From Mycobacterium barrassiae (GTDB taxonomy: Bacteria; Actinomycetota; Actinomycetes; Mycobacteriales; Mycobacteriaceae): DNA of 64,000 nt. The stretch covers positions 1-64,000 of the forward strand of contig NZ_JACKUK010000046.1 of NCBI RefSeq assembly GCF_025822765.1, in the 5' to 3' direction. Positions 16,835 through 26,543 of the stretch are shown in pieces. Position 1 is the first letter of the stretch, and each line of letters opens with the position of its first letter. The position numbers and the translations under genes were made by a program. The notes under the pieces were generated by a model. That model was not told where the DNA came from. It did no database searches and saw only the letters and a program-made list of their open reading frames with translations.

Positions 16835-18762
16835 CGCAGTACGTAGTGCTCTTCAACGGGTGCCCGGTGTTGCTTCCAGAGATCGACAAGTCGGAACGGC
16901 GTTGCGACCACCACGCGGCCGGAACCCGACCGGTAATAGGTGTGCGCATTGGGCGTGTGACACCACACGGTGTCTGCCATCGCCTCGTCGACGTCGGACA
17001 CGTACTCCTCATACGCCTGCTGGGTGACTTCCATCGTGGTGGCCCCGCGCAGCGCCATCAGCTGGATGGCCTCGACCACGTAATGTGCCATCACTTCCAT
17101 CGAGAAGTTCGCGCCCGCACCGTGACCCGGGCTGTAATTGGGAGCCGAGTGGATGAACAGGTTGGGGAACCCGGGGACCGTACCGCCCCGGTAGGCCCGG
17201 GGGCTGTCACCCCACTCATCGGACAGTTTCTTTCCGCCGCGCCCGCGGATGTCCATCGTCGACAGGAAGTCCAGGTGGTAACCCGTCGCGTAGATGATGA
17301 CGTCCAGATCGATCTGCCGACCATCCTGCGTGACAATGCCTCTGGCGTTGACCTCGGCGGGTTCGCTCGCCTCGACATCGACGTGCTCGCGGGTCAGCGC
17401 CGCGTAGTAACCGCCGGGATCGCGGATGATCCGCTTACCGTACGGCGCGAAGTCCGGCGTGACCTTCTTCGCCAACTCACTTCCCGCCCCGAACACGCGG
17501 TCGATGTACTCCAAACACATCTGCAGGAGCACATCGTTGGCCGGCGAGATCGACAGGTGATCCTTCGCCCATTCAGGGTCGCGCAGGATCACCGGATAGT
17601 TGTTGTCGGCCGTAGCCCAAAAGGACTTCAGCCGGTTCCAGTTCGCGTAGAAGGGTACGTGGCGGCCCAGATAGCGGCGGTACTCCGGAACGTCGTCGGT
17701 CAGTCGCTTGCGAGGTGCGACCCAATGCGGTTGGCGCTGAAACACCGTGAGGTGCTCGACCTCGTCAACACAGGCGTCGACGATCTGCACCGCGGTGCAG
17801 CCTGCGCCGATCACTGCGACCCGCTTGGCGGCGAGATCGACTGACGGATCCCACTGAGCGGAGTGAATACTGGTGCCCGCGAACGTATCCCGTCCCGGCA
17901 CATCAGGCCAGCGCGGGCGGTTGAGATAACCCGCGGCAGTGACGACAACCCTGGCATAGCTGACGTCACGGTTGCCGGCGGCGTCGATGGAGTGGATCTG
18001 CCACTGATCGCGGTCCTCGTCCCACCACAGCGCCTCGACCTCGGTGCCGAACCTGATGTGCTCACGCAGGCCGTACTTGCCGGCCAGCGCCACCAGATAG
18101 GCCTGGTACTCCCCGCCCTGCGGGTAATAGCTGCTCCATTCGGGGTTCACTTCGCGTGACAGCGAGTAATAGGCCGATGGCGTGTCCACGCCGATGCCCG
18201 GATAGGTCGTGGTCAGCCAGGTGCCCCCGACTTCGTCGTTGCGCTCGAAAATTTCGTAGGCCACGCCGGCATCCGCGGCGGCCAGCGCAGTGATCATGCC
18301 TGCCAGGCCCGAACCGATGATGGCCACGTTCATCGTTTCGGGGATCGGCACGGTCCGCGGCAGCGTCGGCTGAGAAAGCTGGAATCCGCCCTGCTCGAGC
18401 AGCAACGGAATGAACTCATCCTCGACATCCGAACCAAGCGCGATCGGAGCGATCTTGGCGAACAACTGCGGATCATCAGGGGCCAGCCCGGTGCGGTTGG
18501 GCGCCGTCGCCAGTGCGGTGGCGACAGCTTCCACAAGCGCCTCCGCGGTTTCGGGGTCGGTGACGCCGGCACGCTCCGGCGGATCGGGCACATGGGAGAT
18601 CTTGGGTCCGAAGGTCGTCACGACGTCCGGATCGCCGGTCAGCTGCGCCAGCACAGCGACCAGCACCCCCGGGTCGGCCTCGCGGAGGTTCGCCCGCAGT
18701 TCGGCCGGGTCGAAGTCGGTCGTCGCCGATTGGCCGGTGCTGACGGTGGCGCCTGAACTCAT
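16831..18762 (-). CDS. Long Baeyer-Villiger monooxygenase with N-terminal extension (HAPMO-like)
   Basis: Flavin monooxygenase of 643 residues. About 130 N-terminal residues precede the FAD motif GSGLAG, like the extension in 4-hydroxyacetophenone monooxygenase. The fingerprint reads FAGTSIHSAQWD, the W-D form of the FxGxxxHxxxW(P/D) motif, and GAGCTA is the NADPH-binding loop. It inserts oxygen beside a ketone; the substrate is unknown. I chose ATG 18762, seven bases after a GATAAT hexamer; GTG 18783 is the alternative. It diverges from the CoA-ligase operon. Confidence 0.85.
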   Translation of the reverse strand: MSSGATVSTGQSATTDFDPAELRANLREADPGVLVAVLAQLTGDPDVVTTFGPKISHVPDPPERAGVTDPETAEALVEAVATALATAPNRTGLAPDDPQLFAKIAPIALGSDVEDEFIPLLLEQGGFQLSQPTLPRTVPIPETMNVAIIGSGLAGMITALAAADAGVAYEIFERNDEVGGTWLTTTYPGIGVDTPSAYYSLSREVNPEWSSYYPQGGEYQAYLVALAGKYGLREHIRFGTEVEALWWDEDRDQWQIHSIDAAGNRDVSYARVVVTAAGYLNRPRWPDVPGRDTFAGTSIHSAQWDPSVDLAAKRVAVIGAGCTAVQIVDACVDEVEHLTVFQRQPHWVAPRKRLTDDVPEYRRYLGRHVPFYANWNRLKSFWATADNNYPVILRDPEWAKDHLSISPANDVLLQMCLEYIDRVFGAGSELAKKVTPDFAPYGKRIIRDPGGYYAALTREHVDVEASEPAEVNARGIVTQDGRQIDLDVIIYATGYHLDFLSTMDIRGRGGKKLSDEWGDSPRAYRGGTVPGFPNLFIHSAPNYSPGHGAGANFSMEVMAHYVVEAIQLMALRGATTMEVTQQAYEEYVSDVDEAMADTVWCHTPNAHTYYRSGSGRVVVATPFRLVDLWKQHRAPVEEHYVLR

Positions 18763-18864
18763 GACATCGATTATCGAAGCCACTCAGGCCCCTCGGCACC
18801 ACGCCGCCTACTCAGCGGGACACGACCCGACCGTTGCTGCGACGGCCCGCCTACCGTGACCAGA

Positions 18865-20442
18865 ATGCAGCCAGGCACCGTGATCAGCGCTGCGCGCAGT
18901 CATGCGCTCGGCCACATTCCTCGCAGGTCGGCCCGCAGGTTCCCCGACAAGACCGCGATCGTCGACGGCGATGTGACCATGACCTTCGCCGAATTCGAAT
19001 ACCGGGTGGACCGAGCGGCGGCGGCGCTGGCGGACCACGGCTTCACCGCAGGTGACCGCATCGCACTGCTGAGCCACAACTGCTGGCAGTACGCCGTGCT
19101 GGCCTTCGCCACGGCGCGCGCCGGGGTGGTGCTGGTACCCGTCAACTTCATGCTGACCGCCGAGGAGATCTCGTTCATCCTGGGTCACAGCGGTGCCTCC
19201 GGCTTCATCGTCGAGGCCGATCTCGTTCCCACCGCGGAGCGGGCGATGGCGCTGGGTGGTGCCGTCACCACCACTGCCGCGCTGGTCGCCCCGGGGCAGA
19301 CACTGCCCGCGGGCTGGGCCGATTTCGCAGGGTGGCTGACCACGACTTCACCTGCTCCCCAACCGTTGGTCGACGACGACCAGGTGATCCGGCTGATGTA
19401 CACCAGCGGAACCGAATCGCATCCCAAGGGCGCCATGCATTCCAGCCGCAGCCTGATGGGCAATTACGTGAGCACGATCCTTGCTGGATCGATGGAGTCC
19501 ACGGACATCGAGGTGCACAGTCTGCCGCTGTATCACTGCGCCCAACTGGACAACTTTCTGATCACCGACATCTACCTGGGCGCGACCAGCATCATCTTGC
19601 CGCGCCCGGAACCCGAGATGGTCCTACGAGCCATCGAACGTCATGGCGCCACCAACTACTTCGCGCCGCCGACGGTGTGGATCTCGCTGTTGCGCTCACC
19701 CGTGTTCGACCAGGTGGACCTGTCCAGCCTGCGGAAGGGCTACTACGGCGCCTCGGCGATGCCGACAGAGATTCTCGCGGAGATGCGCGAGCGACTCCCC
19801 AACCTACGGTTGTGGAACTTCTACGGCCAGACCGAGATGGCGCCGCTGGCATCGGCTCTCGGTCCCGAGGAACAGGACGAGCATCCTGGCTCGGCGGGGC
19901 GACCCGCGATCAATGTCGAGACGGCGATCCTCGACGAGAATGATGATCCGGTCGGCACCGACATCGTCGGCGAAATCGCCCACCGCAGCCCACATCTGAT
20001 GCTGGGTTATCTAGACGACCCCGCGAAGACCGCCGAGGCGTTCCGTAACGGCTGGTTTCATTCGGGCGACCTCGGCTACTACGACAAACACGGCCTGCTG
20101 CATGTCGTCGACCGCAAGAAGGACATGATCAAGAGCGGCGGTGAGAACGTCGCCAGCCGCGAGGTCGAAGAGGTTCTGTACCGGCACAACGGAATCGAAG
20201 AAGTCGCCGTCTTCGGGTTGGCCCATCCGGTGTGGGTCGAAGCGGTAGCGGCGGCCGTGGTCGTGCGTGACGGCGCCCACCTCGCTGAAGAAGACGTTCT
20301 GTCGCACTGCCGCACGCACCTGGCCGGCTTCAAAACGCCCAAACACGTTTTCTTTGTCGACTCGCTGCCGAAGAACCCGAGTGGCAAGGTGCTCAAGCGA
20401 GTGCTGCGTGACCAGTTCAGTCTCGAATCACCAAGTCACTGA
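18865..20442 (+). CDS. Acyl-CoA synthetase (AMP-forming, FadD type)
   Basis: ANL-superfamily ligase of 525 residues activating a carboxylic acid to its CoA thioester through an acyl-adenylate. It has the P-loop YTSGTESHPKGAM, NFYGQTE, the hinge region WFHSGDLGY and VDRKKDMIKSGGENV, and the catalytic lysine in NPSGKVLKR. TACCGT seven bases before ATG 18865 indicates a leaderless start; GTG 18856 lies within that hexamer. It is the first gene of the operon that continues to the esterase at 28.4 kb. Confidence 0.88.
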   Translation: MQPGTVISAARSHALGHIPRRSARRFPDKTAIVDGDVTMTFAEFEYRVDRAAAALADHGFTAGDRIALLSHNCWQYAVLAFATARAGVVLVPVNFMLTAEEISFILGHSGASGFIVEADLVPTAERAMALGGAVTTTAALVAPGQTLPAGWADFAGWLTTTSPAPQPLVDDDQVIRLMYTSGTESHPKGAMHSSRSLMGNYVSTILAGSMESTDIEVHSLPLYHCAQLDNFLITDIYLGATSIILPRPEPEMVLRAIERHGATNYFAPPTVWISLLRSPVFDQVDLSSLRKGYYGASAMPTEILAEMRERLPNLRLWNFYGQTEMAPLASALGPEEQDEHPGSAGRPAINVETAILDENDDPVGTDIVGEIAHRSPHLMLGYLDDPAKTAEAFRNGWFHSGDLGYYDKHGLLHVVDRKKDMIKSGGENVASREVEEVLYRHNGIEEVAVFGLAHPVWVEAVAAAVVVRDGAHLAEEDVLSHCRTHLAGFKTPKHVFFVDSLPKNPSGKVLKRVLRDQFSLESPSH

Positions 20443-20455
20443 AGGGAATACAACT

Positions 20456-21562
20456 GTGTTCAAGGGTCGTATAGCCAGATTCGACGCGCCGGGTAAACCG
20501 TTCGTCATTGAATCGGTCACACTGCCGGGAGTAGCTGCGGGCGAGATCCTGATCAAGGTGACGCGGGCGAACATCTGCGGCTCCGACGTGCACGCCGCCG
20601 AGGGTACGTTCGCCACCCGCGGCCTTGGCGGTCAACTTCCGACCGTGCTGGGGCACGAGATGGTCGGCGCAGTGGCAGCGCTGGGCGAGGGTGTGACCAC
20701 CGATTCCAATGGCGCACCGCTTGCCGTGGGCACCAGGGTGGTGTTTCCGTACTTCTTCTGCTGCCATACCTGCCGCAATTGTCTGGCCGGCCGCCGTAAC
20801 GCCTGCCAGAACCTGAAGATGGCGATGCTCGGACGCGCGGACGAACCACCGTATTTCGTCGGCGGCTACGGCGACTATTACTTGCTGCCGGCGGGCGCTG
20901 TCGTCTACACGGTGCCCGACGCAGTTTCCGACGAGATCGCCGCCGGCGCCAACTGCGCGCTCTCACAGGTGATGTACGGCCTCGAACGGGTGGATCAGCA
21001 GTTGGGCGAATACGTGGTGGTACAAGGCGCCGGCGCCCTTGGCCTCTACGCAGTGGCCGTTGCCAAGGCGCGTGGCGCCGCCCGTGTGATCGCCATCGAT
21101 GGAGTGCCCGAACGACTGGAGATGGCAAAGGAATTCGGGGCCGACGAGGTAATTGACATCACCGAGGTGACCGAGGAAAAGGATCGTGTCAAGGCCGTAC
21201 GCAACCTGACCGACGGTCTGGGTGCCGATGTCGTCGTCGAGGTGGTCGGGCATCCGTCGGCCATCGACGAGGGCCTCAAGATGCTCGGGCAGTTCGGCCG
21301 TTACGTCGAGATCGGCAACATCGGCATCGGCAAGACCTTCGAGTTCGACCCGTCGCGATTCGTCTTCTCCAACAAGACGATGGTCGGCGTTTCGCTTTAT
21401 GACCCAGCGGTGCTGTCGCGGGCGTTGACGTTCCTCGAACAGCATCAGGACAAGTTGCCGTTCGACCGGCTGGCGGCGGCTTGCTATCCGCTGGATGACA
21501 TCAACGACGCATTCGCCGCCGCCGCCGAGAAGCGCGACGTGCGCGCCAGCGTCATCCCCTGA
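20456..21562 (+). CDS. Zinc-dependent alcohol dehydrogenase
   Basis: Medium-chain dehydrogenase of 368 residues. It has the catalytic zinc site (NICGSDVH, GHEMVG) and the structural zinc lobe CCHTCRNC...C, followed by the NAD-binding motif GAGALG. In operon context it should oxidise an alcohol to the aldehyde taken by the next gene's dehydrogenase. GTG 20456 is preceded by GAAGGGA. The stop codon lies inside a 19-bp tandem repeat. Confidence 0.88.
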   Translation: MFKGRIARFDAPGKPFVIESVTLPGVAAGEILIKVTRANICGSDVHAAEGTFATRGLGGQLPTVLGHEMVGAVAALGEGVTTDSNGAPLAVGTRVVFPYFFCCHTCRNCLAGRRNACQNLKMAMLGRADEPPYFVGGYGDYYLLPAGAVVYTVPDAVSDEIAAGANCALSQVMYGLERVDQQLGEYVVVQGAGALGLYAVAVAKARGAARVIAIDGVPERLEMAKEFGADEVIDITEVTEEKDRVKAVRNLTDGLGADVVVEVVGHPSAIDEGLKMLGQFGRYVEIGNIGIGKTFEFDPSRFVFSNKTMVGVSLYDPAVLSRALTFLEQHQDKLPFDRLAAACYPLDDINDAFAAAAEKRDVRASVIP

Positions 21563-21611
21563 CCAAACCGAGACACCCTGACCAAACCGAGACACCCTGA
21601 CAAACCGACAC
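21559..21611. repeat. 19-bp tandem repeat, about 2.7 copies
   Basis: CTGACCAAACCGAGACACC occurs exactly at 21559-21577 and 21578-21596, then a degraded third copy with two deletions follows. The first unit contains the alcohol dehydrogenase stop codon, and the array fills most of the gap to the aldehyde dehydrogenase. Confidence 0.9.
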
Positions 21612-21625
21612 GGAAGAAACCCCAC

Positions 21626-23044
21626 ATGCACAACTACACCCGAACCGAACTCTTCATTGAAGGAAAGTGGGTGAGCCCGGTCGGATCGGGACGGATCGAG
21701 GTCATCGATCCCGCGACCGAGAAGGTGATCGGCAGCGTGCCCGAGGGCACCGAGGCCGATGTCGACGCCGCCGTGGCCGCCGCCAGACGCGCCTTCGACC
21801 CGACGATCGGTGTCGCCGAACGCCGGGATCGGCTGGGTGCCGTGATCGCCGCGCTCAAGGAGCGCCTGCCGCAGATCGCGGAGACGATCACCGCCGAGAT
21901 GGGGGCACCGGTGCGCATCGCGCAGAGCGTGCAGACCCAGGTCCCGCTGGCCGTGGCCCACGGGTTCGCTGCCGCCCTGGACGCGTTCGAATTCGAAGAG
22001 CGTATTGGCAATTCGCTGGTCATCCGTGAGCCATACGGCGTCGTCGCTGCAATAACGCCGTGGAACTATCCCCTCTATCAAGTGGTGGCCAAGGTGCTGC
22101 CGGCCATCGCGGCCGGGTGCACCGTGGTGCTCAAACCGAGCAACGAGGCGCCGCTGTCGGTGTTCGAATTCGTCGATGCGATCGAAGATGCCGGGTTGCC
22201 CGACGGTGTGGTGAATCTGGTGTCGGGACCCGGCCGGGTGATCGGCGAGCGGATGGCAGCACATCCAGATGTCGACTTCGTCTCGTTCACCGGCTCCACC
22301 GGGGTTGGCAGCCGCGTCGGGGAGCTCGCCGGACGGACCGTCAAGAAGGTGGCGCTGGAACTGGGTGGCAAGTCCGCCAACGTCATCCTCGACGGCGCCG
22401 ACCTTGCGACTGCGGTCAAGGTGGGCGTCGGCAACTGCTTCCTCAACGGCGGCCAGACCTGCATGGCGTGGACCAGAATGCTGGTACCGCGGGCCCGATA
22501 CGGTGAGGCACTCGAGCTCGCCGAAGCCGCGGCGGCGCGTTACACCGTCGGCGATCCGTGGGATCCCGCCACCCGACTCGGACCGTCGGCATCGCAGTCG
22601 CAATACGAGACAGTGCTCGGGTTCATCGAACGAGCCCAGCGCGACGGAGCACGGCTGCTCACCGGCGGCACCGACAAGGTGAGCGAGGTCGGGTACTACG
22701 TCGCGCCGACAGTCTTCGCCGACGTCGATCCGGATTCCGAGTTGGGCCAGGAAGAGGTATTCGGACCCGTGTTGGCCGTCATTCCGTTCGACGACGAAGC
22801 CGACGCCCTGCGCATCGCCAACGGCACACCCTACGGCCTGTCCGGTGCAGTCTGGGCGGCCGACGACGACACCGCGATCGCATTCGCCCGCCAGGTGCAG
22901 ACCGGGCAACTCGACATCAACGGTGGCGCTTACAACCCGGCGGCACCCTTCGGCGGATACAAGAAGTCGGGCATCGGGCGTGAGCTCGGTCGGTTCGGTT
23001 TCGAGGAGTACCTGCAAACCAAGTCCCTGCAGCTGCCCGCATGA
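21626..23044 (+). CDS. NAD(P)-dependent aldehyde dehydrogenase
   Basis: 472 residues of the aldehyde dehydrogenase superfamily: Asn147 in TPWNYP, Lys170 in VVLKPSNE, general base Glu245 in ALELGGKS and the catalytic Cys279 in GGQTCMA. It converts an aldehyde, probably the product of the upstream alcohol dehydrogenase, to the acid that the CoA ligase can activate. It overlaps the enoyl-CoA hydratase gene by 4 bases. Confidence 0.9.
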   Translation: MHNYTRTELFIEGKWVSPVGSGRIEVIDPATEKVIGSVPEGTEADVDAAVAAARRAFDPTIGVAERRDRLGAVIAALKERLPQIAETITAEMGAPVRIAQSVQTQVPLAVAHGFAAALDAFEFEERIGNSLVIREPYGVVAAITPWNYPLYQVVAKVLPAIAAGCTVVLKPSNEAPLSVFEFVDAIEDAGLPDGVVNLVSGPGRVIGERMAAHPDVDFVSFTGSTGVGSRVGELAGRTVKKVALELGGKSANVILDGADLATAVKVGVGNCFLNGGQTCMAWTRMLVPRARYGEALELAEAAAARYTVGDPWDPATRLGPSASQSQYETVLGFIERAQRDGARLLTGGTDKVSEVGYYVAPTVFADVDPDSELGQEEVFGPVLAVIPFDDEADALRIANGTPYGLSGAVWAADDDTAIAFARQVQTGQLDINGGAYNPAAPFGGYKKSGIGRELGRFGFEEYLQTKSLQLPA

Positions 23045-23826
23045 ACGCCCCGCTGACCATCGAGACATCCGGCGCGGTGCAGGTCTGGACCATCAACCTG
23101 CCCGAAATGGGTAACGCCATCACCGACAAGGCATTCATCGCGGCCTTCGAGGAGGCGGTCGATGCGGCGAACGGGGACAACGGTATTCGCGCTGTCGTAC
23201 TGACCGGGGCGGGGAAGATCTTCTCCGCAGGCGGCAACGTCAAGGAGATGGCCGACCGCGAAGGCATGTTCGGTCTCGAGGCCATTGAGCAGCGCTATGC
23301 CTACGTCGACGGTATCCAGCGGATCCCACGAGCGTTGGCGCGCTTCGAGATCCCGCTGATCGCGGCGGTCAACGGTGCAGCCATCGGTGCGGGCTGCGAT
23401 CTGGCGATGATGTGCGACATCCGGATCGCGTCCGAACGGGCCTCGTTCGCCGAAAGCTTCGTGACACTGGGTCTGATCCCCGGCGACGGCGGCTCATGGT
23501 TTCTGCAGCGCGCCATCGGATTCGAGCGAGCCGCAGAGATGACATTCACCGGCGACCGGGTCGACGCCGCTACGGCGCTGGAGTGGGGCCTGGTCAGCCG
23601 GGTCGTGCCCCACGACGAGCTACTTCCCGCAGCACACGCCCTCGCCGAACGGATCGTCAAGAACCCGTCGCACTCCTTACGGATGGCCAAGCGTCTGCTT
23701 CAGGAGTCGCGAACCGGCCTACTCGAGTCGACGCTGGCCATGGCTGCCGCGATGCAGCCGCTGGCGCATCACGATGCAGAACATGAGCGGCGCATCGCGC
23801 GGTGGCGAAGCGAGGGGAAGAGCTGA
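23041..23826 (+). CDS. Enoyl-CoA hydratase/isomerase (crotonase family)
   Basis: 261 residues, with the oxyanion-hole segments AGKIFSAGGNVKEM and NGAAIGAGCDLAMMCD and the active-site loop AESFVTLGLIPGDGG. Family members hydrate enoyl-CoA or catalyse related isomerase, lyase or retro-aldol steps. It lies directly before the acyl-CoA dehydrogenase pair that would produce an enoyl-CoA. The stop overlaps the next ATG. Confidence 0.87.
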   Translation: MNAPLTIETSGAVQVWTINLPEMGNAITDKAFIAAFEEAVDAANGDNGIRAVVLTGAGKIFSAGGNVKEMADREGMFGLEAIEQRYAYVDGIQRIPRALARFEIPLIAAVNGAAIGAGCDLAMMCDIRIASERASFAESFVTLGLIPGDGGSWFLQRAIGFERAAEMTFTGDRVDAATALEWGLVSRVVPHDELLPAAHALAERIVKNPSHSLRMAKRLLQESRTGLLESTLAMAAAMQPLAHHDAEHERRIARWRSEGKS

Positions 23827-24959
23827 TGTCGCTGCCCCGATTGGTGCCCCCCGCTAGCGTCGATCCCACTGCAACGTCGGTGTTGCGGGCCGAGGTCCGC
23901 GCATTCCTCGCCGAACAGCTCGAGAACGGTAACTACACCCCCTCTGTCGACGCCTGGCTGTCGGGCTGGGACGAGGACTTCACCGCAGCGTTGGCGGCAC
24001 GCGGCTGGTTGGGAATGACGGTGCCAGTCGAGTACGGCGGACACGGGCGTTCGTTCCTCGAACGGTTCGCCGTCACCGAGGAGCTGTTGGCCGCAGGTGC
24101 TCCGGTCGCCGCACATTGGATCGCCGACCGGCAGATCGTGCCCTCGCTGCTCAAATACGGGACCGAAGCGCAGAAGACGCGCTTTCTGCCCCAGATCGTC
24201 GCCGGCAAGTGCTTTTTCGGTATCGGGATGAGCGAACCGGATTCGGGTTCGGATCTGGCCAGCGTGCGTACCAGAGCGATCCGCGTCGACGGCGGTTGGT
24301 CGCTGACCGGCACCAAGGTCTGGACCTCGGGAGCCCACCTCGCGCACGCCTTCATCGTGCTGGCCCGCACGGCGCCGGTGGATTCGGCGAACAGGCACGC
24401 CGGACTAAGTCAGTTCATCGTCGACTTACGCGGCGCCGGAGTGGATATCCGTCCGATCGTGTCGATGAACGGCGCCCACCATTTCAACGAGGTGATCCTC
24501 GACGAGTGCTTCGTTCCGGACGACATGGTGTTCGGTGAGATCGGCGACGGCTGGCGGCAGGTGACCTCGGAGTTGAGTTTCGAGCGCAGCGGGCCCGAAC
24601 GGTTCCTGTCGACGTTCGCTCTCCTCGGCCGGACAGCCGATGCCGTCGCGGCACAACGCATCTCACGAGACGTCGATCTGGGCCGGCTGGTCGCCCGCAT
24701 CGCAGGACTGCATCAGATGTCCACCGCGGTCGCGGGCGCGCTGGAACGCCACGAACCGGCCGACGTGCCCGCCGCGGTGGTCAAGGTGCTCGGCACCACC
24801 ACCGAAGGCGATATCGCCGACTTCGCCGACCTGATCGCCGATCCGGAATCGACGCCCCTGGTGGCACGCGCCGTCGACCAGCGACCTGGTTTCACGCTGC
24901 GCGGCGGGACCAACGAAGTACTGCGCGGTGTGATCGCGCGCGGATTGGGGCTGCGATGA
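23826..24959 (+). CDS. Acyl-CoA dehydrogenase, first subunit (FadE type)
   Basis: 377-residue flavoprotein with the FAD/substrate segments FGIGMSEPDSGSDLASVRT and TGTKVWTSGAHLAHAF and the C-terminal GGTNEVLRGVIARGLG. The next, shorter FadE gene overlaps by 4 bases. Such adjacent pairs form alpha2-beta2 heterotetramers that desaturate steroid side-chain or ring CoA thioesters in actinobacteria. ATG 23826 overlaps the preceding stop; an upstream in-frame start was rejected as it would lie inside the hydratase. Confidence 0.88.
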   Translation: MSLPRLVPPASVDPTATSVLRAEVRAFLAEQLENGNYTPSVDAWLSGWDEDFTAALAARGWLGMTVPVEYGGHGRSFLERFAVTEELLAAGAPVAAHWIADRQIVPSLLKYGTEAQKTRFLPQIVAGKCFFGIGMSEPDSGSDLASVRTRAIRVDGGWSLTGTKVWTSGAHLAHAFIVLARTAPVDSANRHAGLSQFIVDLRGAGVDIRPIVSMNGAHHFNEVILDECFVPDDMVFGEIGDGWRQVTSELSFERSGPERFLSTFALLGRTADAVAAQRISRDVDLGRLVARIAGLHQMSTAVAGALERHEPADVPAAVVKVLGTTTEGDIADFADLIADPESTPLVARAVDQRPGFTLRGGTNEVLRGVIARGLGLR

Positions 24960-25996
24960 CGACGAGTATGAGCAAGCTTTCCACTGAGGTGGACCCGGAT
25001 CTGACCGCGATGATGGAGGCGGTGTTCGCCGACCACCGCCGGGCGCATTCGCGTTCGGCTGCCGTAACCCGCGACGCCGACCTGTGGCAGGCGCTCGACG
25101 AGCTCGGTCTGGTTCGTCTCACCGCACCCGAGACCGAAGGTGGCAGCGGTGCCGGCTGGGCGGAGTCCGCCGAGCTGCTGGCCGCTGCGGTCCGCAATGG
25201 TGTGCGAATTCCGTTGGCCGAACACGACTTGCTGGCATGCTGGTTGTTGCGGTCGGCTGGTTTGCCCGTCGACGCTGCCCCGCGCACCGTGTGCGTGCTC
25301 GACGACGCCGCGACAGCCCGCGACGTCCCGTGGGCGGTCGGAGCTGACCGGATCGTCGTCGTGTGGCGCAGCGGAACACAGCATCTGGTGGCCGACGCAG
25401 ATCCTGCGGCGCTAACCATCAACCCGGGCGCCAACGCGATCGGCGAACCACGCGACACCGTCGTGGCCGATATCGACACGCTGTCCGGCACCCCCATCGG
25501 CGAGCATCTGCTCGCTCGGCTGTGGCTCAAGTCGGCTCTGGTGCGCTCGATCCAGGTGTGCGCCGCGCTGGACGCGATCCTGCAGTCGTCGATCGAGCAT
25601 GTGACGTCGCGCCACCAGTTCGGTCGACCACTGTCGAAATTTCAAGCGATTCAGAACCTGATCGCGGACATCGCGAGCGAAGCGGCCTTGGCACGCGCCG
25701 CGACCGAGGCGGCACTGAGCGCGGCCATCGCCAGCGACTGGACCGCCGCCGAACTCGACTTCCTGGTCGCGGTCGCACGCTCGTGCACGGGTCACGCGGC
25801 GTCAGTCGTGGTACGCAACGCCCATCAGGTCCACGGCGCGATCGGCACCACCCTGGAGCACCGGCTGCACGAGTTCACCCGCTCAGCCCTGACGTGGCGG
25901 TCCGAGTTCGGGTCGGTGCGGCACTGGGACGACGCGGTGACCGAGATGGCGGTGCGGGCGGGCAGCGCCAGGTTGTGGCACCTGATCACCGGATAA
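24956..25996 (+). CDS. Acyl-CoA dehydrogenase, second subunit (FadE type)
   Basis: 346 residues, shorter and more divergent than its partner. The C-terminal helical domain is clear (HQFGRPLSKFQAIQNLIADI, then AHQVHGAIGTTLEHRLHEFT), while the N-terminal FAD loops are degenerate. That matches the non-identical partner subunit of heteromeric FadE enzymes, where active-site and flavin contacts are shared at the interface. A separate function is unlikely. Confidence 0.85.
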   Translation: MTTSMSKLSTEVDPDLTAMMEAVFADHRRAHSRSAAVTRDADLWQALDELGLVRLTAPETEGGSGAGWAESAELLAAAVRNGVRIPLAEHDLLACWLLRSAGLPVDAAPRTVCVLDDAATARDVPWAVGADRIVVVWRSGTQHLVADADPAALTINPGANAIGEPRDTVVADIDTLSGTPIGEHLLARLWLKSALVRSIQVCAALDAILQSSIEHVTSRHQFGRPLSKFQAIQNLIADIASEAALARAATEAALSAAIASDWTAAELDFLVAVARSCTGHAASVVVRNAHQVHGAIGTTLEHRLHEFTRSALTWRSEFGSVRHWDDAVTEMAVRAGSARLWHLITG

Positions 25997-26060
25997 CCGG
26001 CGTTCCACTGACCGGGCACGTGCGCTGTCAGACTCGTCACCCCGCGGTTGACTCGCAGGC

Positions 26061-26540
26061 ATGAGCAACGACATCACGCTGTCCGAACTTTCCGAGTTCA
26101 TCGCCGGCTTCTGGTACCACTACGACGAAGCCCACCGCGACGAGCTGGCCGCCGCCTTCGCCGAGGACGTGCGCTACATCAGCCGCAGCGATTCGGGCGC
26201 CAGCCCGTTCGAGGAACTGATGTCGCCCGAGCTCACCGGCCGCGAATCGGTGATGGAATGGATGTGGCAGCACCGCCAGGACAGCCCGTATCCGCTGCGC
26301 CACCACGGCACCAATATCCACCGGACCGGCACCGACGGCGACACCGTGCGGGCACGCTTCTACATCTTCGTCAACCAGATCGCGAACTACGTGCCGTTCG
26401 CGGTGTCCAGTGGGGTGGCCAACGTGGCCGTTCGCCGCGGCGCCAAGGGCCTGGAGTTCACCGAGATGGAGGTCATCCTCGACACCACCAATTCGGTGAA
26501 CCTGTCCGAACTGACCGCCGACAGCGCTGCCGGCTCGTAA
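26061..26540 (+). CDS. SnoaL-like / NTF2-fold protein
   Basis: 159 residues with a cone-shaped NTF2 pattern: the N-terminal helix LSEFIAGFWYHYDEAHRDEL, FAEDVRYISRS, and RHHGTNIHRTG in the sheet. Members include steroid isomerase, SnoaL cyclases and ring-hydroxylating beta subunits. It could act as an isomerase or epimerase in this pathway. It is followed after three bases by the SDR gene and is part of the same operon. Confidence 0.75.
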   Translation: MSNDITLSELSEFIAGFWYHYDEAHRDELAAAFAEDVRYISRSDSGASPFEELMSPELTGRESVMEWMWQHRQDSPYPLRHHGTNIHRTGTDGDTVRARFYIFVNQIANYVPFAVSSGVANVAVRRGAKGLEFTEMEVILDTTNSVNLSELTADSAAGS

Positions 26541-26543
26541 CAG

